Origin: Phycisphaerales bacterium
Lineage (GTDB): Bacteria > Planctomycetota > Phycisphaerae > Phycisphaerales > UBA1924
Assembly (NCBI GenBank): GCA_020427635.1
Contig: JAGQOH010000024.1
Span: 1 to 48,735, forward strand
DNA length: 48,735 bases
Direction: 5' to 3'
The notes under the pieces are model-generated. The model worked only from the letters and a program-made list of their open reading frames with translations. It ran no database searches and was not told where the DNA came from. Made by a program: the position numbers and the translations under genes. Positions 16,587 to 25,993 of the stretch are shown in pieces (the stretch's first letter is position 1; every line of letters starts with the position of its first letter).

Positions 16587-17900
16587 CTAGTCAACCAGCA
16601 GCAAGCCGCGCCGAATAAATACGCGATCTCGGATCGGCCCAAACGCACCGGGCTCCACACGCACTTCGAGCCGCCGACCGCCCGCCACATCAATATTGAA
16701 ACTCGCAAACGCATCCGCCTCGTGCAATCGACGGCGCAGCAGCTCCTGCCCATCCACCGCCACGACAAACTCGCAATCGCCCCACGGTGCGCTGTTCGGG
16801 TCCAGTGCCGCCGTGCCTGCAAACCGCTTGGCATCCGCCGGCAATGCATACACCACCCGCATCGGACTGGGCAACTCCACATCCTCCGCACCCAACAACG
16901 CCACATCGCCCAACAAGAAATCGTCCGGATGAGGCCTGATGCGCACAGGCGTCGTCGTGGGACGCTCACCAAGCGTCACCTGCTCAACTGGCTCGAGCGT
17001 CGACAACGGCACAAGCCGCGACGCCTCAAAGGCAATCGCCCGCAATGACAGCGGTCGGTACTCCGCCGACACCCCGCCCTCACGCGTGATCCGAACATCC
17101 CCATCACGCACCGCATCAATCTGTGATGCGCTCGTCACCGTCCCGTCATCAAGCCACACCACCAAGCCAAGCCGAGGCTGCACAGGATTCGAAAGCACCG
17201 TCGCCGCCACACGCTCCGCATCAATCTCCACAACGCCCGCATCCGTCTCGATCGACGTCCGCGGCCCGAGCGTCACCAGAAAACCCGTTAGCACATCACC
17301 ATTGGCCAACACCAGTTCGTCGTGCTCAGGCTCGCCCGTCAGCGCCATGCTCGCCGCCGCGCGCATACCAGGCATCACCACACGCATCACCTGATCCAGC
17401 GCCAAATCGATCCGCCCAAAGCTCGGATGCTCCCACGACAAGACATCTGCGCCGCCCCCCGTCGCCGCAAGCTGCCCGGGCAAACGCTCGCCCGTCGCCG
17501 TCTCAATGAATCCTGCCTCCGCGCTTGCCGCCGCACGCGCCAACTGGTCCGCAAGCTCGGGTGGCTCATACGCCGGCGGCAATGTCGCCCCAATCCCCTG
17601 GGTGATGTCGACAGGCCCCTGCAATGCAATCAGTGCAAGCGCCGAATCTGCATTCGCCCGCATCATCCGACCTGATTCATCAACGATCAGGATGCTCGCG
17701 CCGTCAATCCCCGCAAGCCGCACCGAACGCCCACGCAATTCATCATCAATCAAGATCGCTTCAGCACCAGACGAATCCTGAGCCATCGACCGCGCACCAA
17801 CCACCGACAGCAGCGCCCACGCTGCAAAGAGCGGCCCCACATGTCGCCGGATTGTCCTTCGCAGATCACGCATGCTCTCACTATCGATACGTCGGCTCAC
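16587..17900 (-). CDS. exported protein with NPCBM-like C-terminal domain (last gene of the MoxR operon)
   Basis: This protein of about 437 residues has an N-terminal signal sequence after an Arg-rich start (RRTIRRHVGPLFAAWALLSVVGARSMAQ region). The middle consists of repeated small beta units (RSVRLAGIDGASILIV, DELVLANGDVLTGFLVTLG, LVVWLDDGTV). The C-terminal 120 residues (GDCEFVVAVDGQELLRRR to GAFGPIRDRVFIRRGLLLVD) resemble the NPCBM/NEW2 carbohydrate-binding fold. This points to glycan or surface binding in the periplasm, by analogy only. The GTG at 17900 overlaps the upstream stop (GTGA); ATG at 17873, preceded by GTGAGAG, is an equal alternative giving a neater signal peptide. Confidence 0.75.
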   Translation of the reverse strand: MSRRIDSESMRDLRRTIRRHVGPLFAAWALLSVVGARSMAQDSSGAEAILIDDELRGRSVRLAGIDGASILIVDESGRMMRANADSALALIALQGPVDITQGIGATLPPAYEPPELADQLARAAASAEAGFIETATGERLPGQLAATGGGADVLSWEHPSFGRIDLALDQVMRVVMPGMRAAASMALTGEPEHDELVLANGDVLTGFLVTLGPRTSIETDAGVVEIDAERVAATVLSNPVQPRLGLVVWLDDGTVTSASQIDAVRDGDVRITREGGVSAEYRPLSLRAIAFEASRLVPLSTLEPVEQVTLGERPTTTPVRIRPHPDDFLLGDVALLGAEDVELPSPMRVVYALPADAKRFAGTAALDPNSAPWGDCEFVVAVDGQELLRRRLHEADAFASFNIDVAGGRRLEVRVEPGAFGPIRDRVFIRRGLLLVD

Positions 17901-19027
17901 TTCTGGAAGATCGGAAGGTACCGCTTGGGCATTTGCAAAATGATCAGCGCACTCGCGGTCCCATAGGCCGAACCATTCGCAGGATCGTCCCAGGTCCCAT
18001 CATCACGCTGACGACTGATAAGCTCTTCCCGCACCGCGGGCCACCACGCCGCCCACCATTGCCCACCCGCCAAATACATCGCCTGCACCGCGTAGTAGTG
18101 CCCGTAGTAGTAGTGCGTCTGCGCCGCCGGCGCCTGCCCAGGCAACGCCTGGCGAATCAGGTACGCAAGGCCCAGGTCCAACGCCTCGTCCTCATAGACC
18201 CCCGCGTAATACAAGCTCGCAACGCCCGCCGCCGATCGAGGCCACGCGCTCGGCCCACGATTCAACTGATACCGAAAACCACCATCCGGATTCTGAGAGT
18301 CGCGCACATACTGCACTGCGCGATCAATCGTCTCCTTGGGCACCTCAATGCCCGCGTTCCGCGCACTCCGCAGCGCCATGATCTGGCAAATCGTTACCGA
18401 AATGTCCGCGTCATGCGGCACCGGGTTGTACCGCCATCCACCCTCATCGTTCTGCGTCTGCACGATCAAACGACAGGCACGCACCAATGCATCGTGCACG
18501 CGCCGTGACTGCGCCGTGTCGCCGCCGCCCGCAGTCATCCCGTACACCTCGCCCAGGAACAGCGTCGCAAACCCGTGCCCATACATTGGCCCATGCGAGG
18601 TGTCCGCCGCGATCAACCCCGTCTCGTTCGTCACGCTCAGAATGAATTCGAGCCCACGCTCCACGTTCCGCGCATACTCCCCGCGCCCGGGAATGTTTCC
18701 ATCCGCCATAAACGCGAGACACGCAAGCGCCGTGATCCCCGCATTCGACCCGAAGCGCTGCCCGCCAAACGCACCATCGTCGCGCTGCGAGTCCGCCAGC
18801 GCGCGCAACCCATCCGCAATCGACTCGTTCAACGCCGGCGTCATCTCATCCGGCAACACCGTGTTCTCCGCCGTTGCGTGCGGCACACCGCCCTCGCCTA
18901 CCGGCATCGCCTCGCCCGGTGCCTCAACACCCGCCGGTGCATCCGCAGCGCCCTCATCCTGCGCAACTGCAGACCCCGCCATCATCGCGCCGACCAAACA
19001 CAAAAGCGTTGCAACTCGCTGCGTCAT
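17897..19027 (-). CDS. exported alpha/alpha-toroid protein (prenyltransferase/squalene oxidase-like repeats)
   Basis: The 376-residue protein has a signal peptide (MTQRVATLLCLVGAMMAGSAVAQ) and repeated helical pairs with QW-like motifs: SQRDDGAFGG, TQNDEGGWRYN, SQNPDGGFRYQ and RQRDDGTWDD. These build the alpha/alpha toroid of squalene cyclases, protein prenyltransferases and alpha-macroglobulin TED domains. The catalytic DxDDTA of cyclases is absent and so is a prenyltransferase beta-subunit zinc site that I can recognise, so a binding or scaffold role is likelier than catalysis. An aromatic block HYYYGHYYAVQAMYLAGG is striking. ATG at 19027 overlaps the upstream stop (ATGA); the in-frame extension further up lies inside that gene. 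Confidence 0.82.
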   Translation of the reverse strand: MTQRVATLLCLVGAMMAGSAVAQDEGAADAPAGVEAPGEAMPVGEGGVPHATAENTVLPDEMTPALNESIADGLRALADSQRDDGAFGGQRFGSNAGITALACLAFMADGNIPGRGEYARNVERGLEFILSVTNETGLIAADTSHGPMYGHGFATLFLGEVYGMTAGGGDTAQSRRVHDALVRACRLIVQTQNDEGGWRYNPVPHDADISVTICQIMALRSARNAGIEVPKETIDRAVQYVRDSQNPDGGFRYQLNRGPSAWPRSAAGVASLYYAGVYEDEALDLGLAYLIRQALPGQAPAAQTHYYYGHYYAVQAMYLAGGQWWAAWWPAVREELISRQRDDGTWDDPANGSAYGTASALIILQMPKRYLPIFQK

Positions 19028-19749
19028 GGCTTCGACGAGCCCTCCTCCGCAAGCTTCCTGTAATACGCCTCCGTCAGGCGCTGATACAGCTCCGACACAT
19101 ACTGATCCCGCGCCTGCTGCAACCCATCCCGATAGTGCGCAGGCAGGTTTCCCCACGCCGCACTGCTCGCATCCAATATCGAGCGCAGCTGCTCGCGCTC
19201 GCGCGGCGGCGGCATCCGCTCAGAACCCTGTGCCTGCTGCGATTCCGTCCCCTGCGCCTGATCGCTCTGCTGCTGCTGGCTTTGCGATTGCTGGTTCTGC
19301 TGGCCTTGCTGTTGCTGCTGCTGACTCGAACTGCTGCTGCTCTTGCTCTGATCCTCAACTTCTTTGATCAACTGCTCGAGCTTCATGATCACCTCCTGCT
19401 GCAGACGCTGCGTCGCGGCTCCCGTGTCCTGCAACGCCGCCAATCGATCCGCAGTCTCCTGCATCTGCTGAATCGCCTGCACAAGCTGATCACGAACTTC
19501 CTGCCCCGTCAGTGCGCGCTCGAGTTCCGTCTTCTCGATCCGCTCTCGCGCCGCTTCATCCGGCTCCGCTGCCCCGTCCTCCCCCTCCGCAGGCTTGATG
19601 CCAAGCAGTGCATCCAAGTCATCGAGCGTGGGCTCACTTGCCTCCTCTGGTTGCGCGCCTGTCTGCACCGCGTCCTGCACCGCCACCGTGGCCCGCGATT
19701 GCGCCGCGCCAAGCACTACACTTAAGAAAATCGCAAGCGAACTCATCAT
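19024..19749 (-). CDS. Gln/Ser-rich exported coiled-coil protein
   Basis: This 241-residue protein has a short hydrophobic N-terminus (MMSSLAIFLSVVLGAA), an acidic helix-rich middle (ERIEKTELERALTGQEVRDQ, then QAIQQMQETADRLAALQD) and a low-complexity run of six Ser and seven Gln followed by more Q/S-rich sequence to about residue 175. The C-terminal part PREREQLRSILDASSAAW to LYQRLTEAYYRKLAEEG is well ordered and looks helical. I recognise no catalytic motif. It overlaps both neighbours by 4 nt. Its heptad-like helices match the coiled coils of the upstream 1247-residue protein, so a partner or adaptor role is possible. Confidence 0.75.
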   Translation of the reverse strand: MMSSLAIFLSVVLGAAQSRATVAVQDAVQTGAQPEEASEPTLDDLDALLGIKPAEGEDGAAEPDEAARERIEKTELERALTGQEVRDQLVQAIQQMQETADRLAALQDTGAATQRLQQEVIMKLEQLIKEVEDQSKSSSSSSQQQQQQGQQNQQSQSQQQQSDQAQGTESQQAQGSERMPPPREREQLRSILDASSAAWGNLPAHYRDGLQQARDQYVSELYQRLTEAYYRKLAEEGSSKP

Positions 19750-22700
19750 CCCTGCGCCTCCCCCGCTTCCAGCGACGCCGCATCCGCATCCCCTTCTTCA
19801 GGCGGCAGTGGCCCCGAGTCATCAACCTCACCCTCGCCAGGCTTGAGGTCCGGCATCACCGGTGCGCCTCCGCCACCACTCTGCAACCGCTCGACCACAC
19901 CGCGCCCAAGCGTTGACAACGCGCCTTGCTCCTCCGCAACCGCGCGCACCGCCGCCGCACGCTCTTCGCCACGCAACCCATCCGCCTCCACCGTCCGCGC
20001 CGCGAGATCAATCTGCATGAACCGCAACAACCGCAGTTCTTTGGGCGGCGGCAATAACTCCTCAGGTCCACCCTGCCCGCCGCCACTGCCGCCACCGCCG
20101 GCCTGCCCATCGCTGAACGGCTCATCCTCCGGCGTCGGATCGCTCAATGACTCCACAAGATTCCGAAGCACCTGCGCCAACGCTCGCTCGCTGCGCAACG
20201 CCTCTTGCGCATCCGCCTCGCGCAATTGCCCGCCGCCTTGCTCCGCCAACACACGCGCTCGCTCGTGCGCGTGCGCAAATACCGCCGCCTGCTTGATCTC
20301 TTCGATCTCCTCCGCAAGCGCATCAAGCCGTTCCACCATCGCGTCATGCTCGCCAGCCAACTCCCGCAGCTGCGCACGATCACGCCGCGTCAATTGCTCC
20401 GCAAGCGCAAACTCTGATGTCACTTCGATCAGCCGCGTAACCTGCCGCAACAGCCCGGTATACGCCGCCTTCAGTTCGCGCTCCTTGCGGTCCTGCTCTT
20501 GCTGCTCGAGTTTTTCCTCGAGCGCCTTTGCCCGCGCCAGTGCATCACGCAAGAGCTCCAGCGATTGCTGCTCATGCCCCGTCACCACACCAACATCAAT
20601 CGCCACCGCCCGCAACGATCGAATCGCCGCCGCCTGCGCATCGCCCGCTCGGCTCACCACATTGAGCACCGACGCCAGTTCCTGCCCCTCCGCACGCAAA
20701 ACGTCCACAACACCAAGCGTGTTCTGGTTCAATCGAATCATCCCACGATCAAGCCCCAACAACAGCGCCTGGTCCTCACCCGCCGCATCCAACTGCGCCA
20801 GTTCTTCCGTCTGCTGCGCAACCAACTGCTCGATCGACTCGATCACACTCGACAACACACGCCGCAGCGCCTGTTCCCGCTTGCGCTCACCCTGCTCCAA
20901 CTGCTCCAACATCTCCTCGAAGGCCTCGATCGCCTGGTCCTGCGATTGCCCTGCACTTGCCGTCTGATTCTGCTCTGTTGACTCCGCCGCCTCGCGCATC
21001 GTCTGGGCCACCCGCTGCTCCTGCGCTGAAGCCGCCGCCTGTTGCAACCCCGCAGAAGTCGATGGATCGCTCTGCCGCATCGCCTCCGCCCGCTCACGCA
21101 TCTCCTGCACCGCTTGATCGGTCTGGTCCGCCAACTGCCGCTGCGCTTCCGCCAACCGCTCCATCTCGCGCCGCTCATCAGGCGTCATGTCCTCGGGCCG
21201 CTGCCCCGCTGTCGCTGCCCCCGCCTGCGCTGTTGCATCACGCAGCCCCTGCTGCTCCCGCAACAACCGATTGAGTGTGTTCTGAATCACCCACGCGTCT
21301 TCACCACGGTCCAACATCTCCGCAACGCGCGCCAAGGCCTCACGCACCTGACGCTGCTCCGCTCCAATCGCCTCCGACTCCTCCGCCGTCGCCACCTCCG
21401 GCTCGCGCCCGCTCGTCGTCGCCGCCTCTTGCGCGCTCTCCAATTGACGCTCCGCACGCGCTGACGCACTCGACGCATCCTCCACCGCCTGCCCAACCGC
21501 CGAGAGCAGCTCATCCAGCGTCGGATCTTGCAGCCTGTTCTGTGTCACCCGCTCCCGAATCGCGGACAGATTCTCCCGCTGTCGCACCAACCGCTCGGAC
21601 ACCTGCCCCTGCCCACGCCGAAGCTCATGCAACAGCGAACCTTCCTCGCGTTTGCTCTGCAACTCCCGCTGCTGCCCATCCACGCGAATCGCCGCCTGAC
21701 GAAGCTCCGCAAGCTCCCCACGGATCGAATCAACCAGATCCTGCTCCGAGATGATCCGCAACGTCCGCACCGACGAAGCAACCGCGGGCGTCTCCGACCA
21801 CGCCATCAAGATGTCACTGGCGAACGCCGTGACACGCACTTCATCGCCCGGCGCCAAGGAAAGCTGCCCAAGATCAAGCGCATAACGCAACTGCTCCGTC
21901 CGTTGCGCACCGGACGTCACCCGCGCAACTTCCATCGCCTCGCCATGCGCTTCGAGCGCCCCGCCCGGCCCCGATGGCTCATCACCCGCAGGCACAAACA
22001 CCTGCCGCTCGAGTGAAAGCGAATCAAGCGCCACGTCATCGCGCGCCTCTGCTCCAAGTTCGACCACCGCACTCGCCAACACGTCAATGTCGCTCGTTGG
22101 CTCGACAATCGTCGCCGCGGGCGGCTTGTCCTCCGTCGCCCCAAACAAGTACACCGCGGGCTCAGGCGATCGAATCTCATATTCGTCCACCGCCTCGACG
22201 CGCAGCCGAACATCCGCACCCAATGTGAACGATGCGCGGTAACGCAACCCGTCATCCAACTGCTCTAACGTCGCCTCGGGATCAGCACTGCTCAACTGTT
22301 CGAGCAGCGTTGGCAACGCCGCAGGCTTGTTCAGTTCAATCGTCATCGACACCGTGGCGCCCTGCAGCGCCGCAGGCGCAATCGCTCGCTCATCGGCGCC
22401 AGGACCCAAGTCGATCGCTTCACCCCCTGTGCCATCCAACAACACACGCGCATACGCCGGTGGCGTCAACGTCGCCCGTGCCGATCGGACCACCGGCGCA
22501 TCCACAAATCGAACCGTCCGCCACGCCGTCGCATCGTCCGCCGTCAAAAACCGATACTCAATCGCCTCCCCCTCAGGCTCGATAAGGCGCTCAAACAACC
22601 GTCCCGCCGCTACCTCCTGCGCACGCTCGCCCCGCGCCAGATCGCCTTGCTGCAGCGCCAGAATCTCACGCCGCATCGCACCCGCACGCCCATCCACAAC

Positions 22701-23489
22701 CGAGCGGTACTGAATCGATACCTCCGTCCGCTCCGCGCCACGCTCTGAGCGCGTCAACAACGCGCGCATCGCGATCGCCTCCCCACGCGGATGCACGCTC
22801 TCCTGCACCAAATCCATCACCTCGGTGCGCTTGGGCCACTCAGCACCCGCCCAGGGCGCCAACAACCGCTGAGCGCCAATCCCAGCCATCGCCGGAGCCA
22901 AGCCAATCACAATCGCCAACGCACCGACAGCGAGCGCCAACTCGAAGCCGCGCCGCGCTGTGACATTCCTGCGCAGCAATCGTCCAATCGCGATATCTTC
23001 AAAGTCCGCCGCCGCGTGCCGCACAACCTGCTGCGACAATGCCCGCTCCAACGCGCGCCCCTCATCCGCCGCATCCGCCGATGCGCCCTCAAACTCAACT
23101 GCACTCGCCAACCGTCCCTTGACCTCGGGCGCGCCGGCCTCCACACGCAACGCAAGACTCGTCAGGCTTGGCCGAAACCGCAGCGCTGGCACGACGCGCC
23201 GCATCACAAACCAAAGAATGACACCAAGCCCCGCAAGCCAAAACACTTCCCGAATCAACGCCGGAAAGCGCAAAGCAAAGTCAATCGCTCCAGCACCAAG
23301 CAGCACCGCGACAACACCCGCCACCAACAACGCCATTTCCTGAAACACGCGCCGACGCACAAGCTTGCCACGCAACCGCTGCAAGCGCGCACCAACAACT
23401 CCATGGTTCTCGCAAGCGCCGCCGTCCATCTCGGGCGGTACCGCCGCCACGGACCCTGGTTCACCGGGATGCTCGTGCTCAATGGACAA
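19746..23489 (-). CDS. large membrane-anchored coiled-coil protein, DUF4175-like
   Basis: This 1247-residue protein has three membrane segments near the N-terminus (about 51-69, 79-98 and 175-200), a beta-rich extracytoplasmic part (about 210-580, with AYARVLLDGTGGEAIDLGPG-type strands) and a long Glu/Gln/Ala-rich coiled coil (about 590-1100). The Gly/Pro-rich acidic C-terminus includes PPPKELRLLRFMQIDLAART. The layout resembles DUF4175 proteins, which also follow VWA genes; that assignment is by architecture. The start is unusual: TTG at 23489, supported by GGGAGG with a 6-nt spacer. ATG at 23429 has no such site. A 110-nt gap separates it from the upstream gene, the only large gap in the operon. 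Confidence 0.82.
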   Translation of the reverse strand: MSIEHEHPGEPGSVAAVPPEMDGGACENHGVVGARLQRLRGKLVRRRVFQEMALLVAGVVAVLLGAGAIDFALRFPALIREVFWLAGLGVILWFVMRRVVPALRFRPSLTSLALRVEAGAPEVKGRLASAVEFEGASADAADEGRALERALSQQVVRHAAADFEDIAIGRLLRRNVTARRGFELALAVGALAIVIGLAPAMAGIGAQRLLAPWAGAEWPKRTEVMDLVQESVHPRGEAIAMRALLTRSERGAERTEVSIQYRSVVDGRAGAMRREILALQQGDLARGERAQEVAAGRLFERLIEPEGEAIEYRFLTADDATAWRTVRFVDAPVVRSARATLTPPAYARVLLDGTGGEAIDLGPGADERAIAPAALQGATVSMTIELNKPAALPTLLEQLSSADPEATLEQLDDGLRYRASFTLGADVRLRVEAVDEYEIRSPEPAVYLFGATEDKPPAATIVEPTSDIDVLASAVVELGAEARDDVALDSLSLERQVFVPAGDEPSGPGGALEAHGEAMEVARVTSGAQRTEQLRYALDLGQLSLAPGDEVRVTAFASDILMAWSETPAVASSVRTLRIISEQDLVDSIRGELAELRQAAIRVDGQQRELQSKREEGSLLHELRRGQGQVSERLVRQRENLSAIRERVTQNRLQDPTLDELLSAVGQAVEDASSASARAERQLESAQEAATTSGREPEVATAEESEAIGAEQRQVREALARVAEMLDRGEDAWVIQNTLNRLLREQQGLRDATAQAGAATAGQRPEDMTPDERREMERLAEAQRQLADQTDQAVQEMRERAEAMRQSDPSTSAGLQQAAASAQEQRVAQTMREAAESTEQNQTASAGQSQDQAIEAFEEMLEQLEQGERKREQALRRVLSSVIESIEQLVAQQTEELAQLDAAGEDQALLLGLDRGMIRLNQNTLGVVDVLRAEGQELASVLNVVSRAGDAQAAAIRSLRAVAIDVGVVTGHEQQSLELLRDALARAKALEEKLEQQEQDRKERELKAAYTGLLRQVTRLIEVTSEFALAEQLTRRDRAQLRELAGEHDAMVERLDALAEEIEEIKQAAVFAHAHERARVLAEQGGGQLREADAQEALRSERALAQVLRNLVESLSDPTPEDEPFSDGQAGGGGSGGGQGGPEELLPPPKELRLLRFMQIDLAARTVEADGLRGEERAAAVRAVAEEQGALSTLGRGVVERLQSGGGGAPVMPDLKPGEGEVDDSGPLPPEEGDADAASLEAGEAQG

Positions 23490-23599
23490 ATGAAGCCTCC
23501 CTGTCGATCGCCATCCTCACTCACTTCTCGGCTGCCCAACCACCAATACGGTAGCGCCGAATCCGCAATCGCCACTATCCCCCTCAAAACCTCGGCCCC

Positions 23600-25993
23600 T
23601 CAGGCCAGCCGAATCGCCCTTCGCCCCACCCACTCCACCGTCAAAAGACCAAACAACAGCAACATCGCCAGGGGCGTGTCCCACAATGATTCCGACTGCT
23701 CCAGCACCCGCCGCCGCTCCCGATTAGGCAACAACTCCGCCAAACGCCCCAAATCGCCTGGCAACACCACCTGCCCCCCGGTTCTGGCCGCCAAGTCCGC
23801 CAACGCCGCGTGGTCCGCCTCCGGATGCCGCAACTCATCATCAGGCAGCACCACCTGCACCTCCGCCGACGCCTCCACACCAACCAGATCCGCCTCGTCC
23901 GGGCGAATCGTCCACCGCCCAGGTTCCGCCGGAATCCAGGTCGCCACATAGCTCGCCGATTCGGGCGCCGCCCCGCGCGCCGTCGCAACCGCAGCCCCCA
24001 CGCGCTCGAGCGTCAACTCAATCGCAGGCGCCTCCGCCTCGCCAGGCTCGCGCGACCGCTGCGCCTGCACCGTGATCGACGCCAACTCCAAGTCAACCAA
24101 GTACTGATCCAACAACTCCAGGCTCACGCGCACTGGCTGCTCGACCACCACACGCTTGGGCGAAGCCGTCATCACCACCGCCGCACCGCTCCGCGCGAGT
24201 CGATCCCGCCCCAACATCCGCAACAATTGCAGCCAGAACCGCTCGAAGAGCAACTCGCCGCGCCCGTATCGCCAACGCCAAATCTCGTCTGTCGCCACAT
24301 ACAAGCTGCGCCCCGCGCCAAAACGCATCGACAACACCATGGGCGTCGTGCGCCCATCCGCGATCGATGTGCCATACGCAAGCACCTGCGCCGTCGGCTT
24401 CAACTGCGCCCCATCAATCGCCTGTGCATACCGCAACAACGACCAGCCAACGCTCGGATCCTGCAGCACAGTTGGCCACGCTTCGCCGTCAACTTCCCCA
24501 AGCCGAAGCACACCCAAACGCTCCGCCTCGGGTGATGGCGTCATCACCACCGAACCAACCACAGGCGTGCCGTCACACGCCGCCGATGGGAAGGGCAACA
24601 AATCCGCCAAAGGCGTGTCAAACCACAGCCTTGGCGTCGAGCCGGGCCCCGCCGACCAAAGCAGCCCCGCCCCGCGCGTCGCCACATGCTCGCGCAACTG
24701 TTCGAGCTGCTCGACCGTAAACACCTCCGGAGATACATCGCCCAACACAATCGCGTCATACGCCGCCCACTCTTCAGGCGACACAGGCAATCGCTCAAGC
24801 TCCGTATCACCCTCCTGCAAATACCTGCGATCGGTCGCCAGAATCAATGTTGACGCATTCACTGAACGCTCGCGCAACAACAAATTCCGCAAGTACCGCT
24901 GCTCCCAACGCGGATACCCATCAATGAACAACACGCGCATCGGACGATCAACAATCTCCACACGCACATCCGCAACATTGTTGCTCGCAAGCAAATCATC
25001 CCCGTCCGGAATCACTTCCACGCTCCACTGCTGCGCCCCCGCAATCTCGGGCCGCGTAGTCAATGTCGCCGTCGCTTGGCTTGCCCCTTCTGTATCACCC
25101 GCTGGCGAAAACACCACCCGCTGCTCATCAAGCGTCTGCCCGGTCAATGTGTCAATCAACCGCACCGTCGCGCCCTCGCCCGCCGCTTGTCCCGCACCGA
25201 CGCGCTCCATCTCCACCACAACCGGAGCAAAGTCGGCCGCGTAGGCCACACGTGGCCCATCCACCGACGTCACCTGCACGTCCGACACCGGCTTCTCCGA
25301 ACCTAGTGGCACCACAAAAACTGGAATCCGATCCGCCGCCAAACGACGCATCGCCGCACGCGACACACCATCCGCAGAACGCCCGTCAGACATCACCACA
25401 ACACCCGCCACCGGACGCGCAGCAGCACGCGCAAGCATCTGATCAAGCGCCACACCAAGAGCTGTCCGCCGGCCCGATGCCTCGCCAAGCTCCACAGGAT
25501 CAACAACGCCATCGCCTCGCTGCAAGTCAAATGCGCCTCGGTCAAAACCAAGCCACAACAGCGTGCGCTGCGCCGCCAACGTGTCCCACATTGCCTTTGT
25601 CGTGCGCAATGCACTACTCAGCTGCGCATCGCGCGATTGCCTCGGACCGCCAACAGCATCCGACGGTGCATCACCAATCGTCAGTGACGCCGAACGATCC
25701 ACCAACGTCACCACCCAGTCCTGGTCCACTTCCTCATGCCGATGCACAAGCCGAGGACCGCAGATCAAAACCACCACGAGCACAAGCAGCAACGCACGCA
25801 ACACCACAAGCCCAATCCGTGCCGCCAGTTGTCCAGTCAACCGCGCATACGTCGACCCGCTCCACGCCAAAGCGCCCGCCACAATGAGCACCCACGCCCA
25901 CGCGGGCAGCGGCCGCGCAAGCCCGAACACCACGCCCTCCTGCCCCAGGCGCAGACTCTCCAAATCAAGCAGACGCGTCAGCAATTCGCTCAT
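23600..25993 (-). CDS. membrane protein with VWA and glutamine-amidotransferase-like domains
   Basis: The 797-residue protein has two N-terminal helices (31-46 and 57-79), a von Willebrand A domain starting VVTLVDRSASL with an intact DxSxS metal site (Asp99, Ser101, Ser103) and the later VVMSDGRSADG, then a class I glutamine-amidotransferase-like domain (RVLFIDGYPRWEQRYLRNLL, AYDAIVLGDVSPEVF, HVATRGAGLLWSAG). The nucleophile Cys is missing, so the latter is non-catalytic. Beta domains follow and a final helix (PLAMLLLFGLLTVEWVGRRA) anchors the C-terminus. This architecture is typical of planctomycete operons with MoxR and DUF58. It overlaps the upstream BatA-like gene by 4 nt (ATGA). Confidence 0.85.
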   Translation of the reverse strand: MSELLTRLLDLESLRLGQEGVVFGLARPLPAWAWVLIVAGALAWSGSTYARLTGQLAARIGLVVLRALLLVLVVVLICGPRLVHRHEEVDQDWVVTLVDRSASLTIGDAPSDAVGGPRQSRDAQLSSALRTTKAMWDTLAAQRTLLWLGFDRGAFDLQRGDGVVDPVELGEASGRRTALGVALDQMLARAAARPVAGVVVMSDGRSADGVSRAAMRRLAADRIPVFVVPLGSEKPVSDVQVTSVDGPRVAYAADFAPVVVEMERVGAGQAAGEGATVRLIDTLTGQTLDEQRVVFSPAGDTEGASQATATLTTRPEIAGAQQWSVEVIPDGDDLLASNNVADVRVEIVDRPMRVLFIDGYPRWEQRYLRNLLLRERSVNASTLILATDRRYLQEGDTELERLPVSPEEWAAYDAIVLGDVSPEVFTVEQLEQLREHVATRGAGLLWSAGPGSTPRLWFDTPLADLLPFPSAACDGTPVVGSVVMTPSPEAERLGVLRLGEVDGEAWPTVLQDPSVGWSLLRYAQAIDGAQLKPTAQVLAYGTSIADGRTTPMVLSMRFGAGRSLYVATDEIWRWRYGRGELLFERFWLQLLRMLGRDRLARSGAAVVMTASPKRVVVEQPVRVSLELLDQYLVDLELASITVQAQRSREPGEAEAPAIELTLERVGAAVATARGAAPESASYVATWIPAEPGRWTIRPDEADLVGVEASAEVQVVLPDDELRHPEADHAALADLAARTGGQVVLPGDLGRLAELLPNRERRRVLEQSESLWDTPLAMLLLFGLLTVEWVGRRAIRLA

